A stretch of 64,000 nucleotides of DNA from Tolypeutes matacus (lineage: Eukaryota; Chordata; Mammalia; Cingulata; Chlamyphoridae). Made by a program: the position numbers and the translations under genes. Positions 36,003-47,700 of this stretch are shown here, in pieces. Within the stretch, counting starts at the first letter, position 1; each line of letters begins with the position of its first letter. The stretch is from NCBI GenBank assembly GCA_026826555.1, contig JAKSZT010054570.1, positions 1,188,292 through 1,252,291 on the forward strand, read 5' to 3'. The notes beneath the pieces were generated by a model. That model was not told where the DNA came from. It searched no databases and worked only from the letters and a program-made list of their open reading frames with translations.

Positions 36003-36154
36003 GTTGTTCACTGTGTGGGATCGTTGAGTGCATCGCAGGATGTTTAGCTTACCTGGCCCCTGCCCACTAAATACCTGTAACATCCCCAGTCTAGTCATAA
36101 TCAAAAAGCCCCACATATTTCCCAGAAGTGAGACTGCCCTTAGTTGGGAACCAC
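36003..36154. repeat. MER5A-like hAT-Charlie element
   Basis: 'gcaggatgtttagcttacctggcccctgcccactaaatacc...agttgggaaccactgg' matches the MER5A pattern. Confidence 0.75.
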
Positions 36155-36689
36155 TGGCTGGCTAGTGAGTGACACTTTTCTCCATCCCTGACATTCTAAT
36201 GCTCTGGGGAGAAATTGGGGTCTCTGATCTCTTTGTGCACACATTGCCATCCACTGGTTGTCCACTCCTCCCCCTGACCCCTCCATGAGATCCCACTTCA
36301 GTCCAAGCTTCGATTCAAACAGCCACCCCTACCCCAATCAAGACTTCCTCCTTCTTTACCTGATCCCCTTATGGCCTGGATCCCTGGTTTGTGTGGTTAA
36401 CGCTAATTTATTTTGCCAATTATGCTTATGGTTCAACCCATCAAGAAAAATTGTGATTACTTGCTTTTGCATACACAGACCCTTAGATGCTGGAGCCAGG
36501 GAAATGTATGGATTGGTTTGCAAATGGGAAAACAGTGCTGGGTGAGAGGCAAGTATGGAAAGTGTAACTCTGTCAAGACAGGCCCCATCACTTTTGGGCC
36601 TAGATTTGACTGCCAGCCTTCCTTTCCTAATCTGGTCCCTAAGCTGAAGCTGCCAGATGAATTTTTTGTACTGGTGTCATAATGTAAAG

Positions 36690-36835
36690 ACAAAGATGAG
36701 CTTTAGGATTCAGCACACCTGTACTCAAATTCTAGCTCTGCCCTTTACTAGACTGAACCCCATAGAATAAATTGAGATAATAATGTCTGTGATAATGGTA
36801 CAAAGTAGGTGCTCAAGAAGTGGGATTATCATCAG
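36690..36835 (+). repeat. MIR fragment
   Basis: 'aggattcagcacacctgtactcaaattctagctctgccctttac...gtaggtgctcaagaag'. Confidence 0.55.
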
Positions 36836-36849
36836 CATCATCATTCCCC

Positions 36850-37190
36850 TCTCCCCTTACTCAAAAAATGTCAATCATGACCTACTCAAAAGGGGATAAA
36901 GTCCAACCCCCTTCACTGGTGTGGAACTCTCTGAGATCTTCCTCTTCTTGTCCTAGCAGTCAGTCCCAATGCACCTTGCATGCCAGCCCATAGGGCCTCA
37001 CCCCCAGCACATGGCCAAGTCATTTCAAAGCCATTGCAAGATTGTAGGCATTGCATCCTGGGATCTCACTTTGATCCTTTATGCAGAATGTAATTGCATA
37101 ATAGCCCCTCCACGGTCTGGGATAAAGCAGCACTCTCACCTTTGCCACCTGAAGCTTGAGCTCTCTTACCACTAGCTGCTATACCCAATC
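36850..37190 (+). repeat. L2-like LINE fragment
   Basis: 'gataaagtccaaccccctt...gaactctctgagatcttcctcttcttgtc' is L2-style text; diverged. Confidence 0.35.
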
Positions 37191-37714
37191 AATAACTGGC
37201 AGCAAACAGGGTATTTGTGTAAAGTTTGTCATTTCCTGCTCCATATACTTCAGTTGCCATCACTGACCCCAGTTTTGCTGGCTTCTAAGCTACTTGGTCA
37301 AAAATGCTGCTTTCTTAAAATGTGGAGAACTAATGAGCATCTCAAGCTTTTTCTTTTCCTTTTCAATGATGCCTTTTAAATCAGAGTACTGTAGTAATGT
37401 CTATTTTGGTTGGCATATAATCAGGTACAACCTTTTTATTTCTTTGAGGTGGGAGTATATTTTTATTTCCTAAATGCCGTAGTATAAAGATCAAATTCTT
37501 AAGTGTGTTTGTGCAGCTCAAAAATAGAGATATATTAAGAAAAAACAAAACAAAACAAAACACTGGTCTAGGTGCAAGACACACTTAAAGCAAGTTTTAC
37601 TTTTGGTTGGATTTTATTTGTATGTTGTAAACATTTATTTGACTAGTTGCAGTTTGAAGTAAAAAATTTCCAAAGCGTATGCTCAACAATAATCATTCAA
37701 ATGTTTGCAGTGTA

Positions 37715-37751
37715 AGAAAACAAAAACAAAAACAAAAACAAAAACAAAAAA
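37715..37751. repeat. (AAAAAC)n microsatellite
   Basis: About six A-rich hexamer units. Confidence 0.85.
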
Positions 37752-38924
37752 CCTGGCAGCACAGGGAGGCCCTGCATTTGACCAACCAATCTGTGTCCCT
37801 GAAAAGTACCTGGGTTTGAGCATTGGACAGGAATTCTGAGCGCGAGTGACTGGCTGAGTGATCAGGACACAACTGACCAGTCAGGGCCCCTTTGATTTTT
37901 GCTACCGCTGGGTCCAGTCAGTCTCCTGGTCTTCCTTAGAGATGACCGAAGGCCTAGGACTGGCTTCTGACTTAACAGAAAACAAGTGAGGAGCATCTGA
38001 GAGAACTAGAGGTTTTCCCCAGCCCTGGGTTTTGCCATCTGATGCTCTGAAGTCTGAAGTCTTGGGGAGATGTTCCTTCTTAATGGGCCTGAACTCATAA
38101 GCTCATGCCAACTCTGACCTCTCTTGTTTGTAATCTTTGCTCTGCCTTCCTGAATTCCTGACCTTCTGTCTCCTCTGACCTTGGGCAACTGCACTCCTTA
38201 CTCCTGCCCCTCTAGTCAGTCCTGGTGTGGGCCTGGTGGCGCCACTCCATTGCCGACCATGTTCAGCTGTGCACGGCCACGGAACCAAACCAGCAGTCAT
38301 TTCACAGACTCCACAGTGCTGTGAGAAGCTTGTGGGGCCCATGCATCCAGGACTAAAGCTGATTTGTGGGCCCTTGAGGCCTTACCAGGGGTTGAGGCTA
38401 CATTGGATGTTCCCAGGAGAATGGCCTGCGGTGGAGGAGGCCATGACGTGTGATGGGAGAACAGAGGCCTAAGAGCTGTTCTGAAGGGCTCTCCAGGGTT
38501 ATCATAACTAGCTCTTCCAATTCCTGGGCATCCCATGCGGGCCTAACCCATAGGACAGCCTACAGTCTTCACACAACCAGGCTGCGCTCTGGGGAGGTGG
38601 GCGTGGCCCTCCCCACTAAACTCTGGTGCCACAGTGGAATTTAGGATAAAGTCAAGTTCCCTGCCATTGCTGCCACCACGCAATGGCTTAAGACCACTTT
38701 GCATTGCTGTGTCCTCTGTAAGACTCTTGTCCTCCTCCCTGGCCCCCTTTTCTTCTGTATCCTTTCTCAGAATGTTCCATGGGCAGCAACATCTTTTGGG
38801 TCTTGAGTGCAATAGAAATGACTTGATTGTTGGCACGAGGATTTATAAAGGCCCCATGGGCCTAATGGTATGCATACACAGATGATGTTGATAAACAAAC
38901 CAGACCATGAATAAACACTGGTAG

Positions 38925-39084
38925 CTGACATATGGTGGAAGAATTATGGGTCTGCATTTGACTGCCTTATTTAATAAGTGACCTCAAAAATGTCACCTAA
39001 TCTCTCTGAGCCTCAATTTCCTCATCTATAAAATAAGGACAGTAGTTCCTATCTCACAAGGTTATTACGAAGATTAAAAGGAAA
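38925..39084 (+). repeat. MIR SINE
   Basis: 'taagtgacctcaaaaatgtcacctaatctctctgagcctcaatttcctcatctataaaataaggacagtag'. Confidence 0.75.
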
Positions 39085-39200
39085 GGGTAGGAGCAGATGT
39101 GGCTCACGTGGTTGAGGGCCTGCTTCCCAAGTGGGAGGTCCCAGGTTCAGTTCCCGGTGCCTCCTAAAAACAAAGACACCCCCCCCCAAAAAAAAAAAAT
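39085..39200 (+). repeat. DAS-type SINE
   Basis: GGAGCAGATGTGGCTCACGTGG, then CCCAGGTTCAGTTCCCGGTGCCTCCT and an A/C-rich tail. Confidence 0.85.
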
Positions 39201-39248
39201 CCAAAACAAAACAAAAACAAGCAAACAAATGAAAAAACCAACTTCAGG

Positions 39249-39286
39249 GTTGCTGATGTGGCTCAGTGGTTGAGCACTAGCTTCTT
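39249..39286 (+). repeat. DAS SINE 5' fragment
   Basis: GTTGCTGATGTGGCTCAGTG-GTTGAGCACTAGCTTC matches only the A-box half. The B-box half is missing. Confidence 0.55.
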
Positions 39287-39479
39287 TCCTCTCTGCCTAG
39301 TTCCTTCTACTCCTAAAAGTCTAACATATTATCTTCCATGAAGAAAGCACTTAATGCATAGTTGTTTTTTTTTCTCTTTTTAATTTTAATATCCCCTGGC
39401 CAGATTGGCTTTCGCTGAGTCCCAGGACCATAGAGGAATTAGTAGTTAACATCTGGTCCCTCCATTGACCACAAAGGAG

Positions 39480-39645
39480 GAGCCTACAAGTCAGAAGACT
39501 GGGATCCCAGACTTAGCTCTACCACAACTAGCTGTGTGACCTCAGCCAAGAGTCTTAACGTCTCTGAGTCCCAGCTTCTTCATCTGAAATTGAAGCAGAG
39601 GATGCCTGTCTTGCTGGCCTAGCACAGACTCCTATGACTATCATC
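39480..39645 (+). repeat. MIR SINE
   Basis: 'cttagctctaccacaactagctgtgtgacctcagccaagagtcttaacgtctctgagtcccagcttcttcatctg'. Confidence 0.75.
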
Positions 39646-39979
39646 TGGAATTACGTGGTTGAAAGGGATTGTCATCTATAAAGTGCCCCACGAGTGTAGT
39701 GTCTTCTTGTCATTCCCAGGTCAGGCTGAGGGGCATGTTCCCCGACACCAAGTACTGACTCCCACAGAAATAGCCCAAGTTCCCCTTCCTTCTCAGCGGT
39801 CCTTCTCTGTCTCCCACCTATTTGCACCTCCACTTCTGATTCATTACCTAGGTTCAAGTCTGAGGCTGGCTGCCTTTCCTGGCAAGGGCTCACTCTTTCC
39901 AGGACAGTCGATCTGTCAATCACTGTGGTCATGAGTGCAGATTGTGCAGCCTGCAGTCTCATGATAAGGGATGTCACGT

Positions 39980-40000
39980 CCAAGCACCCAGGACCGCCCT
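39980..40000 (+). promoter_or_regulatory. Weak RE1/NRSE-like motif in STMN4 intron 1
   Basis: A 21-mer containing AAGCACC and GGACCGCC resembles the REST/NRSF element, with about 13 of 21 positions matching the consensus as I remember it, including AGCACC and GGAC. A CRE-like GTCACGTC lies just upstream. Related neuronal stathmin STMN2 (SCG10) is a classical REST target. The match is imperfect and may be chance. Confidence 0.2.
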
Positions 40001-40154
40001 CCCCGGTCAGGGATTCACTGGTACTGTCATGATCAACTTCGCTCCCAAGGAGAGAAGGTCCATTGTGCTGCAGTGGGAAGGGCACGGCAGGGCCTCCGGT
40101 CAGAAAACAAGGCAACAACAAGAACAAGGGGGCCCTGGGGGAAAAGGGGAACTT

Positions 40155-40320
40155 TTAAAGGTCAGCTAGACCTGGGCCCAAATCTCAGCTCTCACTCTCA
40201 AGCTGTGTGACCCTAAGCAAGTCACAAAAATCCTTTGAGCCCTGTAAACAGGGACGACAGGACTGCCTTGCAGGGCTTTGGTGAGGCCCAGAGATGATGA
40301 CCTGGAAGCTACTTGGATGC
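40155..40320 (+). repeat. MIR SINE
   Basis: 'caagctgtgtgaccctaagcaagtcacaaaaatcctttgagcc' core. Confidence 0.7.
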
Positions 40321-40364
40321 AAATGGCAGAGAAAAAAGAAGCTAACATTTCCTCAACTTCTTTT

Positions 40365-40500
40365 TGCTGGATGCTGTACATATGCTTTTCTCATTTAATT
40401 TCTACAACTCTGTGCAGAATGTAGATGGGGAAAGCAAGGCTTAGCATGGTGAAGTGACTAGTGACAGCTCAGAGGAGCAACGAAGCCTGTATTTGACTCC
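40365..40500 (-). repeat. MIR SINE, antisense
   Basis: 'gcttttctcatttaatttctacaactctgtgcagaatgtagatggggaaagcaaggc'. Confidence 0.6.
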
Positions 40501-40859
40501 ACATTGGTCTAGTCCCAAAGCTGGAGTCCTAAGCCAGGAAGGACCCTGGTCCCCAAAGGGAAAACACCCTCATTATGGGAAGGCAAGGGGCTCCACATTG
40601 GTCACAGAGTCTCTTTGTCTTGTTGATGATGTTGGCTAACGACATCCTCCATTGGCAGAGTGACCACTGAGGGTGGTCAAGAATTGAGTGTGCTTTACGA
40701 CAGCCACTCACTGCTGATCATTCCTCCCTCTCTTGGACAGTCACCTTCAGTGGAGCCCTGTCACCTCCAGTCTCCCCGACACACCCAGATCTGCTCCCTC
40801 CCTGCCTCTCCTTTTCACTCCCCCCTCCCCTCTCTTCACACTTTATGATCCACCATCAA

Positions 40860-41105
40860 ACAGCTTGAGGGTCCTATAAACACCAGGCTCTCTCACTTTC
40901 ACAGCCTTGCAGAATGCCCTCCCGGTTGTCTCCTGCCTAATTCTGTCTCAACCTGTCAGATTCATTTCAGGTGCTGCTCATAATAGGGGTTTCTCCCTGC
41001 TCCCCAGACCTCAGGCTGAGTCTGAGCCCCTTCTCCAGCTATCTCCATAACTTGTGCATGCTGATTACTAGCTTTGTACTAACTACATTAAAATGGAATT
41101 TTCCC
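40860..41105 (+). repeat. L2-like LINE fragment
   Basis: Diverged L2 3' text ('tcaacctgtcagattcatttcaggtgctgctc...'). Confidence 0.3.
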
Positions 41106-41693
41106 TGAATTGTTGGTCTCTTCTCATAGGCCAAGGTTATTTACTTGGCTCAAGGAATTCTTAGGTCAGTGGTTTCTCAGGGTAATGAGGGGTTGTATCT
41201 GAACAGGCATTTTAATAGACTCCAATTCCCTCTCAACCCATATCAGAATTGGCTGGGAAGAGGTCTGGGGATGTGTATACAGAGATAAATTCAGGACGTA
41301 CAGTTATTTTGAGGAAAACTCTCGGATGGTTCTGATTTAGGATTTTGTCTCTCACCCTAACCCTTGCTTTGTACTAGGCAGCAAGACAGATGACACCCCT
41401 TGACCAACACAATTTTGGGAAACCCATGTTTGCATACTCTAGGGAGCGCGAGTATGGGAAGTCAATTATGAAGCTAGCGTTAATGTGTGGAAACTGAGCT
41501 TGATTGGGGTAATGTGGAAAGAGGGGTTTGTCTGAGCTCCTTTGGGGATCAGAGTTTGGGAAAGTGAGAACTGGTGTGGAGAGGCCTTGAGGTGGGAGCC
41601 TGAGAGGTACTTCCTGAGATTCCTTCTCTTGTCGCATGAAGACCTTGCTTATGAGAATAACATTTCGAGGCTAAAATACCCTCTTTTTCTCAG

Positions 41694-41785
41694 GTTTCTG
41701 ACAGCTTCCTGAGCAGGTGACAGACCCATTCTGTGACTGCCAGCCAGGTTCAGACACCAGATCCCAGAAAACATGACTCTAGCTG
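41694..41785 (+). CDS. STMN4: STMN4 exon 2: 5' UTR plus start codon (MTLA)
   Basis: The acceptor is a pyrimidine tract ending in TTTTTCTCAG at 41693. The donor G|GTAGGT follows 41785. The 5' UTR part is 41694-41772 and the ATG is at 41773. Four codons (M-T-L-A) and the first base of Ala5 are encoded here, so the exon ends in phase 1. The short N-terminal coding piece fits the known gene structure of the palmitoylated stathmins, where the membrane-targeting extension is on separate exons from the stathmin domain. Confidence 0.9.
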
Positions 41786-44700
41786 GTAGGTACAAAAACT
41801 GTTGATGTCATGGGGCCACTGTTTCTGAACATGCATATATGTACGTAAACATGCAGAGAGAGAAAAGGTTGACAGGAAATATACCTGTGCCAACAGTGGT
41901 TACCTCCAGACATGGGTGGGGTCACAGTGGAGTTTTTCTTCCTTTTGCTCATCTGTGATTTTAAAGTTTCTACAATAAGCATCTATTATTTTTGCAGTTA
42001 ATTTTATTTATAAATTTGCAAAAGGAAATGAAGGGAAGGGTCCCTGAGCATGCCAGGGCATAAAACAAGGAACATTGGCCTCAGGGTGGGGAAAGAACTG
42101 GCAGGAACACATGCTGGCTGTGAAATAAAAGAATCGGGGCAGGGATGGGCTGGATGTCAACACGTCAGTTCTGACTGGTAACTTCTTGGTTTTCAAAATC
42201 TTCCCAAGCACAGAGAGAGTAGATGGTGTTGGGGCTACTGCTCTGGCCCTGGTGGGAGCCGACCCCATCTGGCCTTGATCACTGTGCTAGGAAGGTCAGA
42301 GAAGGTTCACGACCTGACCTTGCCTGGCAGCGAGGGACCCAGAGGGATGGTGGTGAGGATGTCCGCCGCCTCCCCAGCTTCTTTACCCTGCAGGGCAGCG
42401 CTGCTAAGTCCTTTGAGTAAGATGGAGTGGGCGTTCCCTGCATCCTGGAGGAAGAGAAATGGAATATCCTGGGACAGGTGTGGAGAGATAGAGAGCCTGG
42501 TCCAGAGGGTCAGGGAGGGGTGATGGCACCAGTGTTTGAGGTCTTTACCTGAGGTCATTTTGGATTGGTACTTTGAGGAGAGAAGATGTACTGGGGAGAG
42601 AGACAGGGCCATCTGGGTGCTCTGGAGAGCTCAGGTTATAGTGGGTGAACTGCAGTAGGTCTGAATCACAGTAGGAAAACTAAACAGGGAAAAGGGGCCT
42701 GGATCCCCAGCCCAGGTGTGGCTCTGGGTGGCTTGGGCACCTCTGTGGATCGCGGGGACTCAGGGCTGCCCAGGTACTCAGACCTGCCCGGATGCTGGCT
42801 TCTGAAGCTGGGAGGGTGCACCATCCTCAAGTGCCTGGGATGTTTCCACAGCCTACAAGGAGAAGATGAAAGAACTCCCCCTGGTGTCCTTGTTCTGCTC
42901 CTGTTTCCTGGCTGATCCCCTCAACAAGCCATCCTATAAATATGAAGGTAAGTGAAGGCCACAGCTAGGAAGATAAGGGCTCAAGCGTTCCTGGGTCTTG
43001 TATTCCTGGGTACAGGATTCCATACCCCAATTTCATGAAACTTTCCCCACGTCACGTTTTCTTTCCCAGATTCAGTAAAATCACCACAGCTGATTGGGAG
43101 TGTCTAAGCCCCCAGATGAAGGCAGGGCTGTGGCTGCAGTCTGAGGGCCTAGATAGTCAAAGAGCTCTTGTTCCTTCATTTAAGAAATCGATGCTGTGGA
43201 GAATGCGAAGATGAATCTGACAGAGACTCTGCCCTCAGGGAACACTTAGAACAAAACATAAAACTTGATGTAAATAACTTTATTCCATGGTAGACAAGTC
43301 TCCAAAAGTGAAGGGTAGAAAATGTCCTAAGAGAACCCAGAGGGGAAGAGGATTTCCTCCTGTGGCAACCCAAGGAGTCCCCGCCATGGTGATGCTGCTG
43401 GGGACCTACTGACAGGGAGATTCCCGAGACCCCGGCAGGGCGCACTGGATGGCAAGGTCCTGGCCAGAGAAGTTCAGGGAACAGGTTGCCTCCTAATTCG
43501 TGGGGGTTAAAAGAAAGGGATGGGTTGGTCTGGAAACGAGAGATCTAAGTGCCCTGATCACCTGAGATTGTTTTTTCTGTTTAGGCTGGTGTGGGAGACA
43601 GTGTAGGAGAAAAGATCAAAGCCAGCGGAAAGACAGTGCTGACTGGAGAGAAAGAAGAGAGCAGGGTAGGAGGAATTCAGGGGAGAGATATAAACGGTCT
43701 GAGCCATCCGACTGGTAGTTGAACAATGAGTGGACGGGTGGTGGGTGGTGGATAAAATGCACCATTGTTTGTCACCAGAGATTACAATTTGAGGAAAAGC
43801 TCAATCATGGGAAGAGGCTTGTGAGGAAGGAAAAGTAAAAGCAGCTAGTGTTGCTATAGCCATTACCAGAAGTCACAGATCCTGGGACCCCTCCTCTTGC
43901 AGTCTGAAATCTTACCCTAGCTACAAACTCCTTCAGTCCCATCAAAGCCATCAGACAGTTGGGCACACTGACCTTAGGTACCAATGATTGGGACTGACCC
44001 AGAACTCTGGTCACTGGCTTGCCTTGGGGACCCCAGACCTTCCATGCATAGAACGTGCATGCTTTATGGGTGCCCACAGATTCTTCAGGCGGGGGGTGAG
44101 CAGCAACTTTTCTGCTCTCTGCAGCAGACACGGTGGACCTGAACTGGTGTGTAATTTCTGACATGGAAGTCATTGAGCTGAACAAATGCACCTCGGGCCA
44201 GTCCTTTGAAGTCATCCTGAAGCCGCCCTCCTTTGACGGTGTGCCTGAGTTCAATGCCTCCTTGCCCCGACGGCGAGATCCATCACTGGAAGAGATCCAG
44301 AAGAAGCTAGAAGCTGCTGAAGAAAGACGGAAGGTAAGTGCCGCCCTATCTTTCCTCCATCCCAGCATGAGGGAGTGGGAGTTGGAAAAGAGAGGCAGTA
44401 GCCCGAGCTGGGGTTTAGGTCACCATCAGACTACAAATATTATGACAGCACCTCCCATGTGTTGGGCAGAGAATGAAGCACCATTGAGGGAAACAGAGAA
44501 GTAAAAGTCCCTAGGAGCTTATAGTTTAGTTAGGGGGATAAGACACTGCCCTACTACAGGCCACCAAGAGGTGGCCTTATAGGTACAGTGACAAGAGTAA
44601 GATATTGACAAAAATTAAGGATTTAAGGAAAGGCTAAACAATTAAGGAAAAGGTTCTTTAATTGCAGGAGAAGAGAAAATCATGGTGTGGTATATTTCCA

Positions 44701-47700
44701 CCCATTGGCATGTCTTCTGGCGTATCCTATTGGTTCTTCATGGCCCAATTCCGATGCCACATTTGTGTAAGGTTTTCTTCATCCTGCAAGGAGAAATAAA
44801 CTCCTCCTCCCCTGAATTCTTATAGCACTTTCTCTCTATCTCTCAAGGCAAATGTTACATATCACTCTTGGTTAGAGTTATTTATATATGTCTCTTCTCT
44901 ATTAGACTTTCTTCTTTTCCAAATGCTAGAATAGTGCTTGGCACAGAGTATAAGGATGTAACTATATGTGAATAAATGAATGAATGAATGAACAAATGAA
45001 TGATGGAAATGAGAAAAGGAGACCTGAGGGCATTTAGAAGGTGGTGGGAAAATCCAGGAAGCGTCTTTGCTTCCTGTTAGTAGACCACGGACCAGGCTCA
45101 ACGAGGCATGTGTTCTGGGTGTGGAGCTTTTAAGCCAGGATGGTAAAAATATACCCCATTATGCTTACCGTCAAGGGCCTCTTTCTCCCTTTGTGCTCCC
45201 CCAGTACCAGGAAGCTGAGCTCCTGAAGCACCTGGCAGAGAAACGAGAACATGAACGGGAGGTGATCCAAAAAGCCATTGAGGAAAACAACAACTTCATC
45301 AAGATGGCTAAGGAAAAGCTGGCACAGAAGATGGAATCCAATAAGGAGAACCGGGAGGCCCACCTTGCTGCCATGTTGGAACGCCTGCAAGAAAAGGTAA
45401 GTGGTCCCAGGTGAGAGAGGATGCTCCTTCCTCTGGATGGATGCTGTCTTCCTTTCATGGCAAGTATTCACGGACCTACATATCATTTCAGGAGAAAGAA
45501 ACCTTAGGCAGGAATGGGAATATTTCCACTAGGTTGGCTCCTCAGAGAGTTCCAGGGAATGATTTGGGAGGTCATAGGCAAGAAACATGAACTGAGCTTT
45601 GGAATTCCTTGAAGGGTATCCTGTCCAGTATCACAATTGAAACTTCTCATTGTTTAGGGAGATTATGCCTCTTTTCTTCTAGAGAAAACCTGCCTAAAGC
45701 AAAAGAATAGGGATAGGGAAGCAGTTGTAATTCCTGGCTTTATTCTTGAATGGGATTGATTTGTTTAATGAAAGATACTGACTTGAACTCTTGGCGCTAA
45801 GCCAAGGGCATGCTAAGCAGAGTTGCCCATTGAACAGGAAGCATGATCTCTTCAAACCTATGGTCATGGACCAAGTGAATGACAGGTCTTTCCAATATGC
45901 TGCCTTTTGTCAATAAACCAAAGGGTGTCATCTAAATATGAGAAACCTGAGAAACGGGTTGGTTCCACGTGTCAGCAGAATAACAGTCCATCCTGTCGAG
46001 AACATGCTGGCCCCATTTCTCCCCTGTCTCAAGGCTGCCCCAGTTTCTTCTGCAGCTCCTGGGAGAGCTCCAGCTCTGTGTTTTATTTCCAGGAGCCGCC
46101 TGCTGCGCGGTGACTCCCGGGACCCGATCGGTGGCCTCGTCCCATGGTGAGCAGCGTGGTTTCCACTCCTTCCTGCCCATCTACCTATAGTCTCAGGCCC
46201 TTGGCAACATCTACTAGAAAGATCTGGTTTGCTTCACAAGGGACCTGAGTACTGCGTAGGCTTTGGAGCTGGGCAGTGTGTGGCAGCCCCTCCCCTCTGA
46301 TGCTTCATTCTTCAAGGGGTAGCAAGACCTCCACCAAGTATCATATGGAAAGGAAGTGATCTGGGTCTGACCTCAGACTTCCCCAAATAGTTGAAGGGTG
46401 ACTTGGAGCAAATTCTTCAAGAAAAAAATCTGGGTCTGGGAAAGGATGGGGCATGAGCTCTGAGATTGAATAGAAAATAAATAATTGCAGCTACACCCAT
46501 GAAATGGCATTTGAAAGCAAAGCAAAGCACTTTTATTTCTTCATAACCCTATCTTCACAACAGTTTTATGAGGTAAGCAGGACAGATGTTATCCTATTTT
46601 TTTTACAGATGAGGAAATCATGTCAAAGATGGTAAAACGACCTGCCCAGGGTCACACAGCTAATAAACAGTAGAGCCGGGACTAGAACCCAGCTTTTCTG
46701 GTCCAGTTGGTTCTTTCAATGCCTTTTGCAGGAAGACCAGAGCACACCTATCCAGTCTTTCATCAGTGAGGAGGACATTGAAAGCCAATGAAAAGTGACC
46801 CCCAAAACTTTAGGGCTCTGTACAGAGAACTCACCTGGGAATGGAGGTAGATTCAGAGGTGGAGAGATGGTGAAAGTTCATAACCTGGGGTAATAGCTTT
46901 GTAGGTGAGATAAGACTCAAAGGAGCAAGGTTTCAGAAGCAGATATTTTAGTGGGTGTCACTTCTCTGGGTCACTGACTCCTACTCAGCCTTACCCACTG
47001 ATGTCCCAGGCCAGGGACCCCTTTAACAATGCCTTCTGTGCCAGTATTTGTGTGGTCCAATGCTGATCTATATCCAACTCACCTGGTGTAAAGGACCCCA
47101 CCCCAGACCTACTAACTCAGGGTTTCTAGAGACAATGTCTGAGAATCTGCAATTTAACAACACGTTTCCTAGGTCATGCTGATATATATGAAAGCTTGAG
47201 AACCATTGCCCTAGACACACCACTTCCTGCTCCCAGGGTTATGGGGAGTTCTAGGGCCTCTCCAGGGAACTTAAGGTACATCTTGGGAACCCGGACTGCC
47301 TCAGTGGGTTTATTCCAGGTTGATTCTTGATATATGGATGTATTGTTGCCAGGCTCCAAGAGGGACGATAGTTGTTGAGCACCTACCATGTACAAGGTGC
47401 CAGGTGTCATATGAGGAGCTAGGAGATAGAAAGATGAAAAAGACATGGTCCAGGGAAGCGGCTGTGGCTCAATCAGTGGGGCTCCCGTTTACCATATGGG
47501 AGGCGCCGGGTTCGGTTCCCGGGGCCTCCTGGTGGGGGCGGGCCCACCCGCACGGCGTGGTTGGCTGACCCAGCGAGCACAAGCAGCAAGGGGGGGATAA
47601 ATGAATAAATAAATAAATAAATCTTTAAAAAAAAGAAAAAGAAAAAAAAAAAAAAAAGACATGGTCCGGGGAGTGGGTATAGGTTAGTGGTTGAGCACCT

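Larger units (their letters stand above)
28957..41693 (+). other. STMN4: STMN4 intron 1
   Basis: This 12.7-kb intron lies between the proposed exon 1 donor and the exon 2 acceptor. It holds an hAT remnant, a DAS SINE cluster (31.8-32.45 kb), one DAS SINE and a fragment at 39.1-39.3 kb, and several MIR, L2 and MER5A relics, all listed separately. The rest is unique sequence with no open frame resembling a known protein. Confidence 0.5.

Noticed and set aside
43805..44368. 187-codon minus-strand open frame
   Set aside because: It is largely antisense to STMN4 exon 4, whose coding sense strand is unmistakable. The translation shows no recognisable domain.
44133..44504. 123-codon plus frame reading through exon 4 into the intron
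   Set aside because: The exon 4 donor (AAG|GTAAGT) is canonical and exon 5 continues the stathmin domain exactly, so the extension is intron read-through.
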